From positions 1 through 64,000 of the forward strand of contig NZ_LECT01000001.1 in NCBI RefSeq assembly GCF_001027925.1: a DNA stretch of 64,000 nt. The letters are read 5' to 3'. The translations under genes were made by a program, and so were the position numbers. The notes beneath the pieces are model-generated. The model saw only the letters and a program-made list of their open reading frames with translations, made no database searches and was not told the DNA's origin. This document shows, piece by piece, positions 58,906 to 64,000 of this stretch. Position 1 is the first letter of the stretch, and every line of letters starts with the position of its first letter. The DNA is from Rhodopirellula islandica. GTDB taxonomy: Bacteria; Planctomycetota; Planctomycetia; Pirellulales; Pirellulaceae.

Positions 58906-60944
58906 ATGATGGTGCCATGAGTTGGATCCCCGCCCTGTCGGGAGTGTGGCCGTGGGTGGTGTTGGCGTGCGTGCCTGTGGGCATCGTGCTGCTTTACTTC
59001 TTGAAGTTGCGACGCGAACCGGTCGAGGTTCCGAGCACCTACTTGTGGTCTCGAACGATCGAGGATCTGCACGTCAACAGTTTGCTGCAACGGCTTCGCA
59101 ACAGCCTGCTGTTGTTGCTTCAATTGTTGGCGGTGTTGTTGGCCGCGTTCGCCTTGTTCCGACCGGGCATTCGGGGCGAAGCCAATTCGCTGGGCCGGAT
59201 GGTGTTTCTGCTGGATACTTCGGCCAGCATGCAAGCACCGGCGGGAGACGCCAAGGGGCCATCCTTGAGCAGTCCAGGGGAGGGCGGTCGCAGTCGGTTC
59301 GAAGAAGCTCGCCGCCAAATCGGTGACCGCATCGACACCATGACGGACTCGGAATCCGCGATGCTGGTGACGTTCAGTGACCGCGCCGAGGTGATGCAGG
59401 CTTTCACGTCCGATCGCAATCGTTTGCGAGATGCACTGGATCGATGTGAGGTCACCAATCGACCGACGGATATTCTGGGGGCGCTGCGGGCCGCGGATGG
59501 TTTGGCCAACCCACGCCGGACCAGCGAGATTGGGGACGTCAACGATGTCCAGGTGGCCGATGCGATGCCCGCTGAGTTGATCCTGTACAGCGATGGGAAC
59601 TTTGGCGATGTGACGCAGTTCAGTTTAGGGAACTTGCAGCCGACCTATGTTGCAATTGGATCCGATGCGGTCCGCAATTTGGCAATCGTTTCGTTCTCCG
59701 CTCAGCGTGATTTGCAGAACCCCGATCAGATCCAGGTTTTCGCGACCGTGCTGAACACGGGCACGTCGGATGAGTCCACCGAAGCATCCTTGTACATCGA
59801 TCAAAACTTGGTGGATGCGGCTACGGTTGATTTGGAACCGGAGGCTCAGACCGGTTTGTCGTTCACGATTGAATCTTCCGATGCGGTTGCATTGAGATTG
59901 CAATTGGACGGCGAGGATGATTTGAAAGTGGACAATGAAGCCTTCGCAGCGTTGACTCCCTCCGGGTTGGTCTCGGTGTTGGTGGTCACACCTGGCAACC
60001 GAGCTTTGGAACTGGGCCTGACAACGCCGAAGAGTCAGCAGATCTCAGCCTGCGAATTTGTGACGCCGGACTACATGGAAACCGACGCGTATCAAAAACG
60101 GGCGTCATCGGGTCGCGATGATTTGATCGTCTTCGATCGTTGTCGACCCAAGGCACCTCCGCTGACCAACACGTTCACGATGGGGGCGTTGCCCAATGAC
60201 GGTTGGAAGTGGAAGACGGAGTCAGGAGCGTTGACGTTGATCGACATCGACCGAACGCATCCGGTGCTGCGGTACTTGGAGTTGTATTCGTTGCTGGTGT
60301 TTTCCGGTCGAGCCGTGGAAGGGCCGGCGGGCTCGTTGACCTTGGTGGAATCGGACGTCGGTCCGGTGATGGCGATCGCTTCGCGCGATGGATACCAGGA
60401 TTTGGTGTTGGGGTTCCCGCTTGTCAGCGAAGACGAGTCGGGGGAGATGCAGGCCAACACCAACTGGTACGCCGAACGGTCTTGGCCGGTGTTTCTGTTC
60501 AACGTTCTGAGGAATCTGGCCGGTGCGGCTCAGTCTTCCGGGGCGCCGAGTTACCAGCCTGGGCAGACCGTGATGGCCCGCTTGGAAAACGTTCTGGAAT
60601 CGGTCGAAGTGGTTCGGACAGTGGGGCAGGGCAGGGCGGAATCGTTGGGCAAGCAACCAGTCGGTGCGGGGGGCGTGGTCGAAATCGTTTCCACGTCCCA
60701 GCCCGGCAATTATCAACTTATCGCTGCCGAAACCGATCAGGTGGTGGATCGGTTTGCGGTCAATTTGTTCGATGCTCGCGAAAGTCGATTGGCAACGCAG
60801 CCGACCGTTGAACTGGGGTACGAGTCGGTGGAGGCGACCGAGGCCGGGATCGAGGTGCGACGCGAATTTTGGCGACCCTTGTTGATCGCGGTGTTGCTGT
60901 TGATGGCATTGGAGTGGTGGTTCTATACGAGGCGTTTGGCGTAG
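58902..60944 (+). CDS. BatA/aerotolerance-like membrane protein with VWA domain
   Basis: A 680-residue inner-membrane protein. The N-terminal BatA-type segment has a helix (WPWVVLACVPVGIVLLYFLKLRREPVEVPSTYLW) and a second helix (LRNSLLLLLQLLAVLLAAFALFRP). A VWA domain then starts with LLDTSASMQAP (MIDAS DxSxS), includes ESAMLVTFSD and ends in LILYSDGNFGD. The large middle part (residues 230-640) is beta-rich with a glutamine-amidotransferase-like flavour in VSVLVVTPGNRALELGL and TLIDIDRTHPVLRYLEL. A C-terminal helix (LLIAVLLLMALEWWFYTRRLA) closes the protein. It is translationally coupled to DUF58. The organisation matches the moxR-DUF58-bat type clusters of planctomycetes, minus the ATPase. 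Confidence 0.88.
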   Translation: MNDGAMSWIPALSGVWPWVVLACVPVGIVLLYFLKLRREPVEVPSTYLWSRTIEDLHVNSLLQRLRNSLLLLLQLLAVLLAAFALFRPGIRGEANSLGRMVFLLDTSASMQAPAGDAKGPSLSSPGEGGRSRFEEARRQIGDRIDTMTDSESAMLVTFSDRAEVMQAFTSDRNRLRDALDRCEVTNRPTDILGALRAADGLANPRRTSEIGDVNDVQVADAMPAELILYSDGNFGDVTQFSLGNLQPTYVAIGSDAVRNLAIVSFSAQRDLQNPDQIQVFATVLNTGTSDESTEASLYIDQNLVDAATVDLEPEAQTGLSFTIESSDAVALRLQLDGEDDLKVDNEAFAALTPSGLVSVLVVTPGNRALELGLTTPKSQQISACEFVTPDYMETDAYQKRASSGRDDLIVFDRCRPKAPPLTNTFTMGALPNDGWKWKTESGALTLIDIDRTHPVLRYLELYSLLVFSGRAVEGPAGSLTLVESDVGPVMAIASRDGYQDLVLGFPLVSEDESGEMQANTNWYAERSWPVFLFNVLRNLAGAAQSSGAPSYQPGQTVMARLENVLESVEVVRTVGQGRAESLGKQPVGAGGVVEIVSTSQPGNYQLIAAETDQVVDRFAVNLFDARESRLATQPTVELGYESVEATEAGIEVRREFWRPLLIAVLLLMALEWWFYTRRLA

Positions 60945-61001
60945 GATTGACGGACTTCCATGATTCCATTGGTTGTTTGTTTCCACGCACACTGTTGTTA
61001 G

Positions 61002-62993
61002 ATGCCGAGTTCGCCCAGTCGCCGTCGTTTTGAAGCTTATCGTCAAGCGGTTCGCGATCGTCATCGCCGAGGGAATCAGGACACCGAAAAAGACTTGTCC
61101 AGCGGCCGTGGCGGGCATCATCATGGTGGCGGTCCTGGCGGGAAAAAAATTGGGACCCGAGACCGATCGTTTCGTGAGTTGTTCCTCGCTTTTTGGCAAC
61201 TGATTGCGGGGCAAAGAGGGGCCATTGTGACCGCCCTGGCGTTGTTGACGGTCAGCATTGGGTTGCGATTGATCCCGCCCTTGGGGACCAAGTTGGCCAT
61301 CGACTCAGTGTTGACTCGCCCGCCCAAACCGCTGCCGGATTGGGTGGATGCGATCCCCAATCTGACCGCAATCCTTGGCGACCCCATGTCGTCTCCGATG
61401 CGAGTGTTGGTCGCGATCGGATTGATCGTGACGATCCTGACCGCGATCGGAACCGCGGTGAACCTGGTGGGACGTTGGATCGCCACCAAGGCATCCAACA
61501 AAACGCAAGTGTCCATCCGAGCGACGGTGTTTGATCACGCGGTTCATTTGCCGCTGCACCACGTGCATTCGATGAAAAGCGGCGGCGTCGCGAGTTTGAT
61601 TCGGGAAGACGCGGGCGGTGTCGCGGAACTGATTTTCAGCATGCTGTACAACCCTTGGCGGGCGATCGTGCAGTTCATCGGCAGTCTGATCATTTTGATG
61701 CTGGTGGATTGGAAGTTGATGCTGGGAGGGATGTTTCTGTTGCCGACCGTGTGGCTGACGCACCGCACCTACATCAACCGCATCCGTCCTCTGTTTCGTG
61801 ATGTCCGCAAGCAACGGCAGAAGATCGACAGCGGTGCGACAGAAACCTTTGGCGGCATTCGCGTCGTACGAACGTTCTCGCGATCCCGCAGCGAGTCGAG
61901 TCGTTACGTGCGGGAAGGTGACTTCCTGGTTCGGCAACAGTTGTTCACTTGGTGGTGGATGCGGATCATTGAAACGATCTGGGAGGTGCTGATCCCGCTC
62001 GCTTCGACAGGATTGTTGTTGTACGGCGGCTATCAAATCATCGAAGGCAATTTGACGCTCGGTGATCTGATGATGTTCTTGGTGTACCTGACAATGTTGC
62101 TGGACCCATTGGCGACGATCGCGGGCAGTGCGGTCGCGTTCCAAAACAATCTGGCTGGCTTGGATCGTGTCCTTGACGTCTTGGAGGTGGAAGACGAACT
62201 TCCCAGTCGTGAGGGAGCGATCTCGTTGCCGTCGAAGCAACTCGTTGGAGACCTGTCCCTTCAAAACGTTTCGTTTTGTTATCCAGGAACCGAAACACCG
62301 GTGCTGAAAGACGTCAGTTTTGAAGTGGCCTCGGGGCAAACGATCGCGTTGGTGGGTCGCAGTGGAGCGGGCAAGACGACGCTGACCAACTTGATCGCTC
62401 GGTTCTACGACCCCAGCGAAGGAGCGATTTGTTTCAACGGTCGTGATTTGCGTGACATCCAATTGTCGAGCTATCGATCGTTGCTGGGGATTGTGGAACA
62501 GGATGTGTTTTTGTTCGACGGTTCCATCCACGAAAACATCGCCTACGCACGTCGACGGGCATCTCGCGAGGACGTGATCTCAGCGGCAAGTGCGGCGGCC
62601 GCGGATGAGTTCATTCGCAAGTTCCCCGAGGGATACGACACGGTGATCGGCGAACGCGGCGTCAAGTTGTCCGGCGGTCAACGCCAGCGACTGGCCATCG
62701 CACGAGCGATCTTGGCTGACCCTCAAATCCTGATCTTGGATGAAGCGACCAGCAACCTCGATAGCGAAAGCGAGCGTCTGATTCAGGACAGCCTGAGCGA
62801 GTTGTTGCAGGACCGAACCGCGTTCGTGATCGCTCACCGATTGAGCACGATCATGAACGCTGACAAAATCGTGGTTTTGGAAGACGGGGAAGTGCTTGAG
62901 GTGGGGACGCACAACGAGTTGGTTGCCAGGGGAGGGCGTTACCGCGACATGGTGATGCTGCAAATGGACCAAGGCATGCAGGCAAATACGTGA
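61002..62993 (+). CDS. ABC exporter (fused permease and ATPase), MsbA-like
   Basis: A 663-residue half-transporter. A basic, His/Gly-rich N-terminal extension (GGHHHGGGPGGKK, residues 37-49) precedes six membrane helices (about residues 75-390) of the type-1 exporter fold, with the intracellular ATP-coupling segment ETFGGIRVVRTFSRSRSE. The nucleotide-binding domain has Walker A GRSGAGKTT (about 452), Q-loop GIVEQDVFLFDG, signature LSGGQRQRLAIARA (about 556), Walker B ILILDEATSNLD and switch AHRLSTI. All catalytic residues are present. It resembles MsbA-type lipid/drug exporters. No C39 peptidase domain and no HlyD partner are seen, so assigning it to type I secretion of the giant protein is unsupported. 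It starts 57 bp after the BatA-like gene. Confidence 0.92.
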   Translation: MPSSPSRRRFEAYRQAVRDRHRRGNQDTEKDLSSGRGGHHHGGGPGGKKIGTRDRSFRELFLAFWQLIAGQRGAIVTALALLTVSIGLRLIPPLGTKLAIDSVLTRPPKPLPDWVDAIPNLTAILGDPMSSPMRVLVAIGLIVTILTAIGTAVNLVGRWIATKASNKTQVSIRATVFDHAVHLPLHHVHSMKSGGVASLIREDAGGVAELIFSMLYNPWRAIVQFIGSLIILMLVDWKLMLGGMFLLPTVWLTHRTYINRIRPLFRDVRKQRQKIDSGATETFGGIRVVRTFSRSRSESSRYVREGDFLVRQQLFTWWWMRIIETIWEVLIPLASTGLLLYGGYQIIEGNLTLGDLMMFLVYLTMLLDPLATIAGSAVAFQNNLAGLDRVLDVLEVEDELPSREGAISLPSKQLVGDLSLQNVSFCYPGTETPVLKDVSFEVASGQTIALVGRSGAGKTTLTNLIARFYDPSEGAICFNGRDLRDIQLSSYRSLLGIVEQDVFLFDGSIHENIAYARRRASREDVISAASAAAADEFIRKFPEGYDTVIGERGVKLSGGQRQRLAIARAILADPQILILDEATSNLDSESERLIQDSLSELLQDRTAFVIAHRLSTIMNADKIVVLEDGEVLEVGTHNELVARGGRYRDMVMLQMDQGMQANT

Positions 62994-63085
62994 GACAGGA
63001 GGCGGGGGATCCCGTATGATTTGGCAGAAGGGTTTTGGCTTGCAATCAGCGATTCATTCCTAGTGACGCAGGTATTTTGCAGCCG

Positions 63086-64000
63086 ATGACGCATTCGAAC
63101 TCAGTACCGATTCTCGGCCGAACGATCGATCGTTTGCGAGAATTTGCGGCAGCTCGCAGTTCGGGGCTGGCATGGGGGATCCTCGCCATTTCTCTGGCCG
63201 TGACCGCCATCGCCTGGTGGTTGTCGAGCCAGTACATCCGCGATCGCGCTTCCGATCGCTTCCTGTTTCGCGTCAGTGAGATGGAGGTTTCGATCGAGCA
63301 GCGAATGATGGAGTACGAGCAGGTGCTTCGCGGTGGCGTTGGTTTGCTTGAGTCTTCGGAGGCCGTCTCCCGCGATGAGTGGCGAACCTACTTTGAGAAC
63401 TCTCGATTTCAAGAGTATTACCCTGGCATTCAAGGGGTTGGATACAGCCGGGTGGTGGACGCAGATGAAAAGGACGCGTTCGTTCAATCCATTCGCGCGG
63501 AGGGCTTTCCGGACTTTGACATCCGCCCTGCTGGAAAACGCAACCGATACACGGCAATCGACTACCTCGAACCCTTTGATTGGCGAAATCAAAGAGCCTT
63601 TGGTTTTGACATGTATTCGGAGGAAACCCGCCGCGCGGCAATGGATGCTGCCATCGCGTCGGGGGAGCCCACGATCTCAGGGATTGTCAAGCTCGTTCAA
63701 GAAACAGAGAACGATGTTCAGCGAGGTTTCCTGCTGTATTTGCCTCTCTTTGAACGTGATCAACCGATTGAAACGAGTGCCCAGCGAACGGCTGCCGTCA
63801 CGGGATTTGTCTACGCTCCGTTCCGGACGCGAGATTTGATGACCGGAATTCGGAGGTCGAATTTGTCGGACATTGAGTTCCGTGTTTATGACGGCGTGGA
63901 TCGGACCGAAGCCGCATTGCTCTACGACAGCAACCAACCATTGTCAAAGCAGCCCAAGGCAAACGACGCTGATTTTGTGCTGGTCAAGCCGCTTCATCTC
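63086..64000 (+). CDS. CHASE-domain sensor protein, N-terminal part (runs off the window)
   Basis: The frame opens with ATG 63086 and continues without stop to the last base (305 codons), so the C-terminal output domain is missing. A cytoplasmic segment of about 27 residues is followed by a membrane helix (SGLAWGILAISLAVTAIAWWL), then an extracytoplasmic CHASE domain. Hallmarks are FQEYYPGIQGVGYSRVV, TAIDYLEPFDWRNQRAFGFDMYSEETRRAAMDAA and VTGFVYAPFRTRDLM. CHASE domains bind small ligands such as cytokinin-like or peptide signals in plants and bacteria; the bacterial ligand is unknown. The output may be a histidine kinase, diguanylate cyclase or adenylate cyclase and cannot be determined here. 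It is 92 bp downstream of the ABC exporter. Confidence 0.88.
   Translation, partial: MTHSNSVPILGRTIDRLREFAAARSSGLAWGILAISLAVTAIAWWLSSQYIRDRASDRFLFRVSEMEVSIEQRMMEYEQVLRGGVGLLESSEAVSRDEWRTYFENSRFQEYYPGIQGVGYSRVVDADEKDAFVQSIRAEGFPDFDIRPAGKRNRYTAIDYLEPFDWRNQRAFGFDMYSEETRRAAMDAAIASGEPTISGIVKLVQETENDVQRGFLLYLPLFERDQPIETSAQRTAAVTGFVYAPFRTRDLMTGIRRSNLSDIEFRVYDGVDRTEAALLYDSNQPLSKQPKANDADFVLVKPLHL

Noticed and set aside
61002-62993. Type I secretion ABC component (HlyB/PrtD) dedicated to the giant RTX-like protein
   Set aside because: No C39-like domain, no HlyD or TolC partner nearby, and the sequence looks MsbA-like; proximity alone is weak evidence.

Overview
The window reads as the chromosome of a marine planctomycete close to Rhodopirellula (order Pirellulales). 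The clues are gene content and style. A giant surface protein carries the planctomycete LEPR-XLL-type N-terminus. One secreted protein ends in an SHD1 domain. There are many Tat- or Sec-exported proteins of unknown role, few Shine-Dalgarno sequences, TTG starts, and dispersed palindromic intergenic repeats. Family names come from reading motifs; no database search was run.

Layout. 1-5.8 kb: a Tat-exported terpenoid-cyclase-fold protein and a DUF1444-like protein (+), then dnaA, a NifS/IscS cysteine desulfurase and a membrane protein (-). A perfect DnaA box lies in the desulfurase 3' end, just upstream of dnaA. 5.8-7.3 kb: scpB with an extreme Asp/Glu tail. 7.3-8.3 kb: gene-free, full of palindromic repeats. 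8.3-12.1 kb: a degenerate receiver protein followed by GspE/PilB ATPase, GspF/PilC platform and a pseudopilin. 12.1-17.0 kb: an unknown protein, a histidine kinase with a haem-type CXXCH motif, and an SHD1-domain secreted protein. 17.2-17.5 kb: tRNA-Cys(GCA) and tRNA-Lys(CUU). 17.6-22.3 kb: a small HExxH protein, a Gfo/Idh/MocA oxidoreductase, a secreted propeller-like protein and an esterase-D-like hydrolase. 22.5-26.8 kb: a multi-hairpin mobile-like repeat, then a minus-strand operon (VWA protein, histidine kinase, OmpR-type regulator, truncated cupredoxin-like gene). 27.1-28.6 kb: a beta-barrel outer-membrane protein. 29.0-57.7 kb: one uninterrupted gene of 9,551 codons. 57.9-63.0 kb: DUF58 protein, BatA/VWA membrane protein and an ABC exporter. 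From 63.1 kb: the start of a CHASE-domain sensor, cut by the window end.

The most unusual items are four. First, the giant gene is a mosaic of several repeat families, including four near-identical 564-bp tandem units inside an RTX-like region. Second, a MITE-like repeat family with inverted ends supplies the stop codon of the giant gene and truncates another gene. Third, the scpB tail is extremely acidic. Fourth, a sensor kinase appears to carry a c-type haem site.

Functional links are modest. GspE, GspF and the pseudopilin form a partial type II secretion/type IV pilus cluster. VWA protein, kinase and regulator form a coupled envelope-signalling operon. DUF58 and BatA are the usual partners of a MoxR ATPase, which is not seen here. 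Whether the ABC exporter or the OMP serves the giant protein cannot be told from sequence.
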